Shown: in pieces, positions 1 through 8,989 of the stretch | Layout: every line of letters starts with the position of its first letter | How positions within the stretch are numbered: the first letter of the stretch is position 1 | Origin: Leucobacter sp. cx-42 | GTDB lineage: Bacteria > Actinomycetota > Actinomycetes > Actinomycetales > Microbacteriaceae | NCBI RefSeq assembly: GCF_014529985.1 | Contig: NZ_JACVMU010000011.1 | Span: 1 to 64,000, forward strand | Direction: 5' to 3' | DNA: 64,000 nt | Translations under genes and position numbers: made by a program | Notes under the pieces: generated by a model | Databases searched by the model: none | What the model saw: only the letters and a program-made list of their open reading frames with translations | Told to the model about the DNA's origin: nothing

Positions 1-444
1 CTGAATTATTCATCCAAAAAAGGAATCTCCAACACAAACCAAACAGTTCATGCCGGGGATAAAAAATTGGCATTTGACAATCAAGTGCACACTATTGAGT
101 TCTCAAGGACCAGACACTCCCCGTACCAACCAAACCAATGGCCCTCCGAAAAGCAGTCCAACAACCAAAACCAAACGTTTCGGTTAACCGCAAGCGAATC
201 AACCAGGCCAGCGATGCTGCCCGGCTGCGTTGCGGCGACAAGGGATTACATTACACCGATCCCCACCCAGACGCAAACCCAGACCAAAACACGGGCGTGT
301 TTCGACACCACACGACCCGAAACCACACCCCGACCGCGAGCAACCCGCCACCGGGAACAGGGAAAACCCTTCACCCACCCCACAACACACCAGAAATCGA
401 GCTGCGCACGCGTCATCCAACCCGTACAGAACACGCGGCCGCCA
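1..444. other. Gene-free, A/C-rich low-complexity stretch
   Basis: I see no convincing gene here. The first 130 bases are clearly A+T-richer than the rest of the window, and bases 130-430 are strongly biased to A and C on this strand, with many CCA, ACC and CAA triplets. Open frames exist but their translations are proline/threonine/arginine-rich and do not look like proteins. The stretch lies downstream of the kinase-like gene that ends at 445 on the minus strand. Confidence 0.5.
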
Positions 445-1074
445 TCACTTTCGAGGGACCGCCCGCACAGAGTCAAGGTCCACCAGGTCTACCTGCACCT
501 CTTCACCCAGGTGATGCACAAGGACGTTGCCGGAATGGAGATCCACATATGTCAGCCGTGTCCGCTCGAGCGCGGCCCAGACGCCAAGCAGCTGGCGATC
601 CACCGTCCGCTCAATCCCCTCCGAGCTGAGGTGCCCCTCGTCGAGGCACCGGCGCAACGGGTGCCCCGGCATCCCCTCGAGCAAGATCATCTGGTGCTCA
701 TCCATGCAGTGCGCTTCGCGATACACGAATGCACCATTCCATAGGTGATGTCCGCGAGCAGCCGCCTGATACTCACCCTGCGAGCCGTAGCACTTGAGAA
801 ACTTCGTCATCCCTGTCGGCGAGGTAGCTCTCACCGCACCGCGTGAAGCCCGCGGAGAATAGCGAATGAGCTCGAGCTGCTCGAAGCCGGCCATTCGCGG
901 CATCTCCAGCTTGAAGATGGGACTGAGTGCTGGGATCCGCGAATCAAATGGAAACGGCCACACTGACCAATGCCGCCCCTCACCATCCGTGAAGTTGGTG
1001 CCAACGTTCAATGCAGGGTCGAATGACTCGACGGCAAGCTGCGTCACTCCGCGCGCGCTGCGGCACATGAACAT
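445..1074 (-). CDS. Kinase-fold (APH/lipopolysaccharide-kinase-like) protein, N-terminus uncertain
   Basis: The 209-residue product ends in a kinase-like catalytic segment, YVDLHSGNVLV, followed by VDLVDLDSVR. This resembles the D-x-H-x-x-N catalytic loop and the metal-binding aspartate of the protein-kinase/aminoglycoside-phosphotransferase fold. The ATP-binding N-lobe is only partly recognisable. The frame stays open upstream of the ATG at 1074, and the translation there (for example KFLWLDFGACFTLAQEADG) reads like real protein. However, no ATG, GTG or TTG start is found between the ATG and the terminator at 1171. The gene may therefore be truncated or use an unusual start. Base composition is lower in G+C than its neighbours. 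Substrate unknown. Confidence 0.6.
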   Translation of the reverse strand: MFMCRSARGVTQLAVESFDPALNVGTNFTDGEGRHWSVWPFPFDSRIPALSPIFKLEMPRMAGFEQLELIRYSPRASRGAVRATSPTGMTKFLKCYGSQGEYQAAARGHHLWNGAFVYREAHCMDEHQMILLEGMPGHPLRRCLDEGHLSSEGIERTVDRQLLGVWAALERTRLTYVDLHSGNVLVHHLGEEVQVDLVDLDSVRAVPRK

Positions 1075-1170
1075 CTGCAGGCCGTCGGCTTCCTGCGCGA
1101 GAGTGAAGCACGCACCAAAGTCAAGCCATAGAAACTTGATGGCAGCATGGCAGAGGTGAGAGAAACAAGA

Positions 1171-1198
1171 AAGCCCCAGTTCCGAAGAACTGGGGCTT
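1171..1198 (-). terminator. Terminator of tRNA-Tyr
   Basis: A perfect 12 bp stem (AAGCCCCAGTTC with GAACTGGGGCTT) closes a CGAA loop. On the minus strand it is followed by a T-rich run (TCTTGTTTCTC). It sits just beyond the 3' end of tRNA-Tyr. Confidence 0.8.
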
Positions 1199-1206
1199 CT
1201 ATCCTG

Positions 1207-1287
1207 TGGCGGATGCGAGATTCGAACTCACGTAGCTTGCGCGGCTGATTTACAGTCAGCTCCCTTTGGCCGCTCGGGCAATCCGCC
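1207..1287 (-). tRNA. tRNA-Tyr (anticodon GTA)
   Basis: Read on the minus strand, the acceptor arm GGCGGAT pairs with ATCCGCC before the discriminator A. The anticodon loop carries GTA inside CTGTAAA, the T arm carries GTTCGAATC, and a long variable arm makes it class II, as expected for bacterial tRNA-Tyr. The 3' CCA is not encoded. Confidence 0.95.
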
Positions 1288-1435
1288 AGGGTGTGATCGC
1301 GCGAACGCGAACAAGCATTAACTTTAGCGGCTCTTTCCCGGAAATAGGAAATCGAGACACGGAATTCTTATCCTCGGCATGTCGCACGCTTCTGACGACC
1401 GCTGCATTTCTCACCCGCCGTGGCAGAATCGGCAC

Positions 1436-1927
1436 ATGACCAACTGCGATCACCAGCTTCCGCCTGGCCTTACGCTGCGCACCGCCCACGGCATCGGCGA
1501 ACTCGCACCCGAAGAGCTCTACGGCATCCTGCAGCTGCGACAGCAGGTGTTTGTCCTCGAACAGGATTGCGTGTACCTCGACGCCGATGGCCGCGATCTC
1601 GAACCAGGCACCGTGCAAATCTGGGCGACCGCCGCTGACGGCACTGTCGCGGCTACCGTACGCGTACTCGACGACTCAGCGGACGAACCCGGACTCATCG
1701 CCATCGGCCGCGTCGCGACCGCACCGGCTTGGCGCGGCAAGGGCGTCGCTGCCGAGCTCATCACACACGCGCTCGAGCTCACGGCCGGTTCCCCCGCGAT
1801 CCTGCACGCGCAGTCACACCTCACCCACTGGTACGGCCGGTTCGGGTTCGTCGCGTGCGGCGCCGAGTATCTCGAAGACGGGATTCCGCACACCCCGATG
1901 CGGCGCGAGCCAGCACCACTCGCGTAG
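1436..1927 (+). CDS. ElaA-family GNAT N-acetyltransferase
   Basis: The 163-residue protein has the GNAT acetyl-CoA-binding fold. Residues reading LRQQVFVLEQDC and YLDADGRD match the N-terminal region of the ElaA family, and GRVATAPAWRGKGVAAELI is the P-loop-like acetyl-CoA motif A. The C-terminal YGRFGFVACGAEYLEDGIPH is the typical ElaA ending. Length fits the family (about 150). I chose the ATG at 1436 because the conserved domain begins soon after it; an in-frame ATG at 1379 would add 19 unconserved residues. The acceptor substrate is unknown. It converges on the penicillin-binding protein gene across a strong hairpin. Confidence 0.85.
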   Translation: MTNCDHQLPPGLTLRTAHGIGELAPEELYGILQLRQQVFVLEQDCVYLDADGRDLEPGTVQIWATAADGTVAATVRVLDDSADEPGLIAIGRVATAPAWRGKGVAAELITHALELTAGSPAILHAQSHLTHWYGRFGFVACGAEYLEDGIPHTPMRREPAPLA

Positions 1928-1973
1928 CCGGGATGAGGCGGGGGCGGATCCGCGCCCTCGCACCCATCACACG

Positions 1974-2016
1974 ACGAAGGCGACCCCGGGAGAAATCTCC
2001 CCGGGGCCGCCTTCGT
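1974..2016. terminator. Bidirectional terminator hairpin
   Basis: A long inverted repeat has outer arms ACGAAGGCG and CGCCTTCGT and inner arms CCCCGGGAGA and TCTCCCCGGGG around a tiny AA loop. It lies between the converging acetyltransferase and penicillin-binding protein genes, so it can end both transcripts. Confidence 0.8.
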
Positions 2017-2033
2017 TATGTCACTGCGACGTA

Positions 2034-4637
2034 TCAGTCAGCTCCGCACGCAAGCTTGAGCTTGACGGTGGATCCGCCCTTCACGGCAGTACCACTCCCT
2101 GGATCTGCGCTTACGACCTTGTTCTTGTCTGGGTCTTCCTTTTTGCCAGTTTCACATTGGAAGTCGGCGTTCAGAGAGACCGCCGCGAGACGCTCTGCAG
2201 CAACCGAGCCGGTCACGCCGGTCAGCCCGTCCGGAACCTTGGTCATGTTGCCCGAGCTCTTGTACAGCGTGATGGTTGCGCCCATCCATGCTTCGCCGCC
2301 GGCACCAGGATCGGTGCGCGCAACGAGGCCGCGTGCGAGCTCAGAATCGGTATCGCCGCCGTCAGCAACGGTGAAGCCCTGCGCCTCGAGAATCTTGGTT
2401 GCCTCTTCGACCGACTTGCCGGTCACGTCGGGAACATTCACCGAGGTCTGGCGGATCGCGGATTCGCTCGGCTCGGGGAACGCTTCGCCGCCGTAGACAC
2501 GGTCGGCAACCTCGAGAATGCGAGGCATGATCGAGTGACGCGAGTTGTTGTAGCCGTAAGGAATCAGGCTGACCTTGCCCTCAACGTTGCCGACCCACAC
2601 TGCGGTCGAAACGCGGCTGCTTGCCGCGATGAGCCAGGTGTCAACGTAATCATCCGTCGAACCGGTCTTACCGAGGTGCGGGATGCCCATGTACGACTGT
2701 GCCGAACTTGCCAGACCGCCGTTGACGGTCGCTTCGAGCGCGTAGGCGACACCTGCAGCAACCTCTGGTGAGATCGCCTCGCGGCAGTTGCCACCGGTGA
2801 ACTTCACCTCGTTGCCTTCGGGGTCAGTGATCTTCTCGATCGGGACCGCGTCACACACGGTGCCGTCACCGGCAAACGCAGCGTATGCGTTCGCCATCGT
2901 GACGGGCGCGACCTCATCGACACCAGCGAAGACGCCCGAGGGCACGCGGGTCAGGTTGGTCGTGCCGTAGTTTTCAAGGTCTTCGTTCGTCATCGGTGCC
3001 GCACGGTGCACGCCAAGCTTCTCAGCAAGGTCGAACGTGTCACAGAGGTCCATCTCCTGCTGCATCGAAATGAAGCCACCGTTGACAGACCACTGGGTCG
3101 CCGTCAGTACCTGCTGGCCACCGTTGTACCGGTTGTCATCATTCTGGAAGCTGAACGAGCCGTAGCCGTAGACACCGTCAGGCATACACTTCGCTCGGAA
3201 CGAGCTGAACTCGACACTTCGAGCACTCACGTTCACACGGTCGCGCACCGAGTGACCGGTGCGGATCCACTCTGCGAGCGTAATCGGCTTGAAGGTAGAG
3301 CCCACCTGGAAGCCACCCGACCCGCCGTAGTCGTAGTCGGTGTTGTAGTTGATACTCGTGTAGCCGGGGTTCGAGTTCAGGACGTCTGGGTCCTCACTGA
3401 ACGGACGGTTCTGCGTCATCGCGAGGACCTTGCCGGTCTTCACCTCAACGCTGACCGCGGTCGCACCGAGCGAGATGCCCTCTTCGGTCGAGGGCACGTT
3501 GTCGCGCACTGCCGAAGTCGCTGCAGCCTGCAGCTCAGGGTTCACCGTCGAGATGATCTGCCAGCCACCACGGTTGAAGTTGTAGTCGCGCTCCTGCTGG
3601 GTCGCACCGAAGCTCGGGTCGTTCTGGATGTAGCGCTGCACGTAGTTGCAGAAGCTGCCCATGCCCTTCGCTTCTGCCGCCGAGCAGCCAGCCACGCGAG
3701 GCGTGATGTGGGGCTCGACCGGAGTAGCGATTGCTTCCTCGTACTGCTTCTCGGAGATACGACCGTGCTTGTACATCGAGTGCAACATAAGGTCACGACG
3801 TTCCTTATTTGCCTCGATGTTGTCGGGGTCGTCGATCGCGAGAGCGTTCGGAGCGTTCACGATTGCCGCGAGGCTGGCTGCCTGGGGCAGCGTCAGGTCT
3901 TTGGCGGTCGTGTTGAAGTAGTAGTGCGCGGCCGACTCGATGCCGTACACGCGGTTACCGAACAGGGCAATGTTCAGGTAGCCGAGAAGGATCTGGTCCT
4001 TCGAGTTCTTCTTCTCAATGGAGATTGCGTAACGCATCTCCTTAAGCTTGCGCTCGACGGTCTGCTCCATCGCGTCTTCGTAGGCTGCCTCACGGTCTGC
4101 CTCGTCAGCGTGTGCCAGCGACTCCTGGATGAGCACGTTTCGCACGTACTGCATCGTCACGGTCGAAGCACCAGAGAAGCCTGAGCCAGCTGCGTTCTGC
4201 AGCACTGCACGGCTCGCAGCGAGTACGTCGACACCACCGTGGGTGTAGAAGCGCGGGTCCTCCTCAGAGACGACCGCGTCCTTCACGTACTGGCTGATCT
4301 GGTCCCACTCGACGACCTCGCGGTCTTGCGAGTAGAAGTCCGCGACCTTCTCGAGGCCACCCTCAACGTTCGGGTTCTTTGCGTAGATCGTCGACGGCTG
4401 TGGCAGCGTGCCGGGATCAATATGCTCGGGCAGGTTCTCGAACAGGCTGACTGCGGACGAGGCCGCAAAGCCGCTCACTGCCACAACTGGCGTCACTGCC
4501 GCTGCCACGAGTACACCAGCAACAACGCTCATTGCGATTGCGCCGAAAAGGCCGCTGATCTTGCGGCCGCCACTCGCGGATACGGTGCGCGCGCGAGAGC
4601 TCTTTGCGCGCGTCTTCGTAGGCCTTGGTTGAGTCAT
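2034..4637 (-). CDS. Class A penicillin-binding protein (transglycosylase/transpeptidase) with PASTA domains
   Basis: This 867-residue bifunctional enzyme polymerises and cross-links peptidoglycan at the outer face of the membrane. A basic cytoplasmic tail (1-28) precedes one membrane segment (about 29-60). The GT51 transglycosylase domain (about 90-290) shows the catalytic glutamate in SEEDPRFYTHGG and the GASTVTMQYVRN motif. The transpeptidase domain (about 380-690) shows the nucleophile motif in GSTFKP and the KTGSTDD box. Two PASTA-like repeats follow, the first starting VPDVTGKSVEEATKILEAQG. Order and length match actinobacterial PonA-type proteins. It is transcribed alone, ending at the terminator shared with the acetyltransferase gene. 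Confidence 0.95.
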   Translation of the reverse strand: MTQPRPTKTRAKSSRARTVSASGGRKISGLFGAIAMSVVAGVLVAAAVTPVVAVSGFAASSAVSLFENLPEHIDPGTLPQPSTIYAKNPNVEGGLEKVADFYSQDREVVEWDQISQYVKDAVVSEEDPRFYTHGGVDVLAASRAVLQNAAGSGFSGASTVTMQYVRNVLIQESLAHADEADREAAYEDAMEQTVERKLKEMRYAISIEKKNSKDQILLGYLNIALFGNRVYGIESAAHYYFNTTAKDLTLPQAASLAAIVNAPNALAIDDPDNIEANKERRDLMLHSMYKHGRISEKQYEEAIATPVEPHITPRVAGCSAAEAKGMGSFCNYVQRYIQNDPSFGATQQERDYNFNRGGWQIISTVNPELQAAATSAVRDNVPSTEEGISLGATAVSVEVKTGKVLAMTQNRPFSEDPDVLNSNPGYTSINYNTDYDYGGSGGFQVGSTFKPITLAEWIRTGHSVRDRVNVSARSVEFSSFRAKCMPDGVYGYGSFSFQNDDNRYNGGQQVLTATQWSVNGGFISMQQEMDLCDTFDLAEKLGVHRAAPMTNEDLENYGTTNLTRVPSGVFAGVDEVAPVTMANAYAAFAGDGTVCDAVPIEKITDPEGNEVKFTGGNCREAISPEVAAGVAYALEATVNGGLASSAQSYMGIPHLGKTGSTDDYVDTWLIAASSRVSTAVWVGNVEGKVSLIPYGYNNSRHSIMPRILEVADRVYGGEAFPEPSESAIRQTSVNVPDVTGKSVEEATKILEAQGFTVADGGDTDSELARGLVARTDPGAGGEAWMGATITLYKSSGNMTKVPDGLTGVTGSVAAERLAAVSLNADFQCETGKKEDPDKNKVVSADPGSGTAVKGGSTVKLKLACGAD

Positions 4638-4754
4638 ACCCTCCAGATTAGGCCACGGAGCTGACGATCACCTTCGGCAGACTGAGAATGTTCCCGAGCG
4701 TCGGAACCTTCTCAGGGTGCGCGAGGCGCCGATCCGCGCCCCGCACAGTGACAG

Positions 4755-6002
4755 CTAGTGCGCCGAAGGAGACGCGAGATCCGCGGGATCTGCCCCGCGA
4801 TACAAGGCCTCGAAGGTATCGAGAGTGCGATCGATGTCGTGTGCCTTCACCGCTTCGAGGGATGCGAGCTGCATCTGTTCGTACTCCGCGGGTGATGCTG
4901 TGAATACCTGGGTGAGGTAGTCAGCAAGCTCACGATCGTTACCAGGTTGGAACAGGAATCCGTTCTTTCCCTCATCAACCAGGTGCGGAAGTGCCATCGC
5001 ATCAGCCGCGAGAATCGGAAGGCCCGAAGCCATCGCTTCCATCGTCGCGATCGACTGCAGCTCAGCAATCGAGGCAATAGCGAAGACGCTCGCCTCGGTG
5101 AGATTACGGCGCAGCTCCTCATCAGAGACGCGGCCAGTGAAGTGGACGCGGTCCTGGAGGCCGAGATCCGCCACGAGCTTTTCAAGATTCTTGCGCTGAT
5201 CGCCATCACCAACGACCGTGAAGGAGGCGTTCAGGCTCGCATCAAGGCGACCGAGCGCGCGAATGATGACGTCGATCTCCTTCTCCTGCGTCACGCGACC
5301 AACGAAGACGATCTTGTTCTCCGCGCGTGGAGCAACGACTGCCTCGTAGTCAGCGGCACGCAGGCCGCAGCTCACCGGCAGCACTCCGCGGCGCTCGGTG
5401 CTGCGCTCGAGGAAGTCAGCCGCGCGGCGGGTAGGCGTCGTGACCGCGCGCGCACGACGCAGCACCTTGTCAGCTGCGCGCCAGCCCCAACGCACGAATG
5501 AGCGCTTAGCGATGGGCGGCAGCAGCGTGAAGTCGAGGACGTTCTCCGGCATGACGTGGTTGGTCGCCACGATGGGGATGCCGCGCTTTTCAGCCTCGAC
5601 CGACACTCCCTTGCCGATCACGATGTGCGACTGAATGTGGATGACATCGGGCTGCACCTCGTCGAGCACGACCTTTGCGTAGTGCCGCGCACGCCAGGGC
5701 AGCACGAACCACAGCCAGTCGTGCGGGTACCAGCGGTAGCTCGGGATGCGGTGCACCGTCATCGTCTCGCCCTCGATGACCTCGACGAACCGGCCCTTGC
5801 GCTTGTACGACGCCGACGGCGCCATCACGTGCAGCTCGTTGCCGCGACGGACAAGGCCAGCAGAAAGTCGCTCGGTGAACCGTGCCGCGCCGTTGACGTC
5901 GGGGGCGAACGTGTCGCAGGCCTGCAGGATTCGCAGCGGTCGCTGGTCCCCCGTTTCAGGCGCAATTCCGGCGTCGCTCGGTGTAATTCCCACGGTTCTC
6001 AC
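4755..6002 (-). CDS. GT4 family glycosyltransferase (PimB/MgtA-like)
   Basis: A 415-residue GT-B fold enzyme that transfers a sugar from a nucleotide donor. The N-terminal acceptor domain carries FAPDVNGAARFTERLSAGL, typical of GT4 mannosyl/glucosyltransferases. The C-terminal donor domain has VGRVTQEKEIDVIIRAL and the E-x7-E motif region ASIAELQSIATMEAMASGLP. The HIQSH segment and WYPHDW also fit the PimB/MgtA group acting on glycolipids. Donor and acceptor cannot be told from sequence. It follows the second glycosyltransferase gene on the same strand after a 67 bp gap, so co-transcription is likely. Confidence 0.88.
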   Translation of the reverse strand: MRTVGITPSDAGIAPETGDQRPLRILQACDTFAPDVNGAARFTERLSAGLVRRGNELHVMAPSASYKRKGRFVEVIEGETMTVHRIPSYRWYPHDWLWFVLPWRARHYAKVVLDEVQPDVIHIQSHIVIGKGVSVEAEKRGIPIVATNHVMPENVLDFTLLPPIAKRSFVRWGWRAADKVLRRARAVTTPTRRAADFLERSTERRGVLPVSCGLRAADYEAVVAPRAENKIVFVGRVTQEKEIDVIIRALGRLDASLNASFTVVGDGDQRKNLEKLVADLGLQDRVHFTGRVSDEELRRNLTEASVFAIASIAELQSIATMEAMASGLPILAADAMALPHLVDEGKNGFLFQPGNDRELADYLTQVFTASPAEYEQMQLASLEAVKAHDIDRTLDTFEALYRGADPADLASPSAH

Positions 6003-6069
6003 TTTCAGTACATGAGCGGTTGCTCACGGTCTCACTACTTCAAGCTTACGAAGCTAGCAGGGATTTTCC

Positions 6070-7359
6070 CTACGCCGCTCGGCAACCTGCCTGCAAGATT
6101 GCTGCGATTCCTGCTGCGTGTGCTGTGCCCTGCCGGTCTCGCGCGTACGCTTCAGCCGCTTCGCCTGCGGCATCGAGCGTGCCGCGATCGATCGCAAGCC
6201 CGATGAGCACGTTGGCCAGCGCAGCTGCATCGCCGGACTCGGTGCCGTCGCCCGCTGCGCTGATTGCCGCGTCGCCGAACTCACGTGCGAGCACGGGGTC
6301 GCTCACGATGACGGGCCGCTTGCGCGCACACGCCTCGAGCGCGATCATCGGCTGGTTGTCGAAGCCGAGGGAGGTGAGCACGACCGCATCAGCGCGCGAA
6401 ATGAGCTCACCGACTTCGTCGCTCGCGAGCCGGCCGTGATAGGTCACGCCCGCCTCGATCTCACCGTGGCCACCCGCGATATCGAGGTGGATCGCATTGC
6501 TTCCTGCGCCAGCGCTCTCGAGGCCGGCGCGGGCGAGGCGGATCGCCTCAAGCGCAACCTCAATACGCTTTTCAGGCGCGAAACGCCCAGCCCAGACGAG
6601 CCGCAGGTGCGGTTCGTCTGGCGCGTGTTCGTGGCCGGGGGCGCCTGCGGCAGGCTTCGGTTCATCGATGAGCGGCTGCACCACGTTTGAAAGCACGTGC
6701 ACGTTTTCGACGCCAGCAATGCGGAGCGCGTCTGCCTGGTGACGAGACGGCGAGAGGACCGCGTCTGCCTCGGTCGCGAGGCGGTGGGTCATACTGCGCA
6801 GGGCATTGTTGATCGTCGTGCTCCCCCGGAACTTTTGCTTCCCGGGAAGACCGGTGAGCGTGCGGTGGAATGCCGTCACGACGGGTGCGACGGGCGCGAG
6901 CGCCTTTGGGGCATCCCAGAAGTAGGTGTGCACGGTGTGCAGGAGCGGCACCCCGAGCGCCTGCGCCGTCTCAAGCGCGGCAGCCGCAAGGGCAAACTCC
7001 GAGTGCACGATGATGCCGTCGACGTGCTGCTGCTTGCCGAGCTTGGTGAGGGCGCGCGTGAGGCGACCGCGGCTCGGGAGCATGGGCAGGTCGAGCCCGG
7101 GAAGCGTGAAGAGCACTTTCGGGTCGCGGGTCGCGAGATTCATCGGGCGATCTTCGCGGAATGTCTGCGTCGCGTCTGGCGCAACCACCGTCACCCGCCA
7201 ACCGGCGTCTGCGAGCGCCCGAGCTTGCCGAACAAGCGCGATCTGCGCCCCACCGAGATAGCTCAGTGAGTAGTCGCACACGATCATGACGCTCGGCTGC
7301 GGGTGCTGTGAGATGCTCATGCCCTTCATCTTCCCACCGGTGTATGTGCGAAACGCCAT
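6070..7359 (-). CDS. GT4 family glycosyltransferase
   Basis: A GT-B type glycosyltransferase of up to 429 residues. The N-terminal domain begins with VMIVCDYSLSYLGGAQIALVR, a GT4 acceptor-domain start with the GGAQ loop. The C-terminal domain has LVWAGRFAPEKRIEVALEAI and LTSLGFDNQPMIALEACA, the donor-binding E-x7-E region. The start is uncertain: the ATG at 7359 gives the longest product, but internal ATGs at 7329 and 7320 lie closer to the conserved domain. It is divergent from the XRE-type regulator at 7436 and upstream of a second GT4 gene, suggesting a joint envelope-glycan role. Confidence 0.85.
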   Translation of the reverse strand: MAFRTYTGGKMKGMSISQHPQPSVMIVCDYSLSYLGGAQIALVRQARALADAGWRVTVVAPDATQTFREDRPMNLATRDPKVLFTLPGLDLPMLPSRGRLTRALTKLGKQQHVDGIIVHSEFALAAAALETAQALGVPLLHTVHTYFWDAPKALAPVAPVVTAFHRTLTGLPGKQKFRGSTTINNALRSMTHRLATEADAVLSPSRHQADALRIAGVENVHVLSNVVQPLIDEPKPAAGAPGHEHAPDEPHLRLVWAGRFAPEKRIEVALEAIRLARAGLESAGAGSNAIHLDIAGGHGEIEAGVTYHGRLASDEVGELISRADAVVLTSLGFDNQPMIALEACARKRPVIVSDPVLAREFGDAAISAAGDGTESGDAAALANVLIGLAIDRGTLDAAGEAAEAYARDRQGTAHAAGIAAILQAGCRAA

Positions 7360-7435
7360 ACACTCTCACTAGGTTATTTTTCTCAAGGTGTAAAGACGTT
7401 GGTGTTATTTGTCCAATGAGGCCAATCTTAGGTAC

Positions 7436-7744
7436 GTGCCCAAGATTCACTCCCAGGCTGCCGTCCAGATCGGCACCCGCATGCGCACCGCACGCCAAGC
7501 GTTCGGCATCTCACTGGAAGATCTTGGCGAGCTTGCGAACATCAACTGGACCACGATCGGCAAGATCGAACGCGGCGCCTCGAGCCCAACCGCGGAAACG
7601 CTTGTGCGTATCGCGTCAGCCCTCGAGGTTGACCCCGCGCTGTTCATCACCGGCGTGACGTCCGACATGTACGGCCCAACTTCACACCAGCTCACCGCAC
7701 GCGACCTCATCGACGAGCGAGCTCGCAAGGCGAAGGAGAGCTAA
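7436..7744 (+). CDS. XRE-family helix-turn-helix regulator
   Basis: A small (about 102-residue) DNA-binding protein. The single domain matches the XRE/Cro fold: IGTRMRTARQAFGISLEDLG, then the recognition region INWTTIGKIERGASSPTAET and LVRIASALEVDP. A short tail follows with no other domain. I prefer the GTG at 7436, which follows an AGG-like ribosome site; a TTG at 7409 would add nine residues. It is divergent from the glycosyltransferase genes and may regulate them or itself. Confidence 0.85.
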   Translation: MPKIHSQAAVQIGTRMRTARQAFGISLEDLGELANINWTTIGKIERGASSPTAETLVRIASALEVDPALFITGVTSDMYGPTSHQLTARDLIDERARKAKES

Positions 7745-7810
7745 CCCACCGCGGCGCGACGCGTTCTCATCGTTCAGATCACGTCACGGCTTGCGCTGAA
7801 CCGGGTCCTG

Positions 7811-8989
7811 CTACTGGGCGCGGATCGACGACAGCACCGTAAACGTCTTGTCTCGGTCGACCTGTCGCGTCGTTCCGATGTGGCGCTCCACGAGCGGCCG
7901 ATACCGCATGTGCGAGTTGAACACGATGCGCAGCTCACCACCGGGCGCCAGCACGCGCGCGCACGACTTAATGAGGCGATGAGCCACTTCGGCGTGCACG
8001 ATCGCCCCGGTGTGGAACGGCGGATTCAGCAGTACGAGATCCGCCCACCCGTCAGCGACCGCCTCCATGCCGTCAGCACGGTGCACGGTGATACGATCCG
8101 CCACCCCCGCGCGCTCGGCCGTGAGCCTGGTCGCGGCCACGGCAGCGTGCGACTGGTCGGTCGCGATGATCTCAGCCTCGGGGAACAACAACGCCGCAGA
8201 CACCGCGAGCACGCCGTTGCCGCAGCCGAGGTCGACGATGCGACGGGGCGCGGATCGGTCACCCGCGCGGCCAGCATGCTCAGCGCGCAGGCCAGCGAGC
8301 ATGAGCCGACTTCCGTGGTCGAAGGTTGGTCCGCCGAAGGTCGCGCCAAATGCCGCGAGCTCAAAGCTGAGTTCGCGGTCGCGTCCCCACTTCGGGAACG
8401 CGAGTGTGGCGCCGGCGGCCGACGCGAGCGGCTGCGTGGCGGTCAATACGCGCGCCTTGCGGACACCGCGGCCAGCCGAAACCTCGCCGAAATAGCGAGC
8501 AAGAATGTCATTCATCGACCGTGACATGTGCTTGTCACGGCCGCCAGCAAGGACGATCACGCCGGGATCGGCCGTCTTGGCGATCCACGCTGCGATTTCG
8601 TCGAGCGCATCGAGCGCGCGCGGAAGCTGCACCAACACCAGCCGCGCGCCTGTGAGCAACGCTGCGTCGAGGGGCAGTGAACGGTAGACGTCATCGGTGT
8701 CGAGACCGAGGCGCTCTGCGTTGCGCGCGAGCGCACGCTCGCCAAGTACCGGGTCTTGATGGGTGCGGATCCCCCGCTGCCCATACACCTGGGCCGCGCC
8801 GAGGGTGAGCGCACCGTGGCGGTCGCCGATCACGACGAGTTCGTCCGGGCTGAGCGCCGCGAAGTGCGGTGCCGCAGTTTCCAGCAGCAGCTGGTCTGCC
8901 GCGTCATACGCGAAGAGCTCGGGCGCGTCCACATCTGGATCGCGCCCGAGCATCGCAAAGCACTCGTCGAGCGTCATTCGCTCTTCCAC
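7811..8989 (-). CDS. Class I SAM-dependent methyltransferase, RsmC/RlmG type
   Basis: This 392-residue protein has a methyltransferase-like N-terminal half and a C-terminal catalytic domain, as in RsmC and RlmG, which make N2-methylguanosine in 16S or 23S rRNA. Motif I is VDLGCGNGVLAVSAALLFP, the acidic loop is ATDQS, and the catalytic motif is LNPPFH, diagnostic for amino-methylating enzymes on RNA or protein. The exact rRNA position is not decidable here. The first residues overlap the end of hspR by 16 bp, so it is probably the last gene of the heat-shock operon transcript. Confidence 0.85.
   Translation of the reverse strand: MEERMTLDECFAMLGRDPDVDAPELFAYDAADQLLLETAAPHFAALSPDELVVIGDRHGALTLGAAQVYGQRGIRTHQDPVLGERALARNAERLGLDTDDVYRSLPLDAALLTGARLVLVQLPRALDALDEIAAWIAKTADPGVIVLAGGRDKHMSRSMNDILARYFGEVSAGRGVRKARVLTATQPLASAAGATLAFPKWGRDRELSFELAAFGATFGGPTFDHGSRLMLAGLRAEHAGRAGDRSAPRRIVDLGCGNGVLAVSAALLFPEAEIIATDQSHAAVAATRLTAERAGVADRITVHRADGMEAVADGWADLVLLNPPFHTGAIVHAEVAHRLIKSCARVLAPGGELRIVFNSHMRYRPLVERHIGTTRQVDRDKTFTVLSSIRAQ

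Noticed and set aside
67..744. A long + strand open frame of 225 codons at the left end
   Set aside because: Its translation is low-complexity and Pro/Thr/Arg-rich, it starts at TTG, and it lies antisense to the kinase-like gene whose catalytic motif is recognisable.
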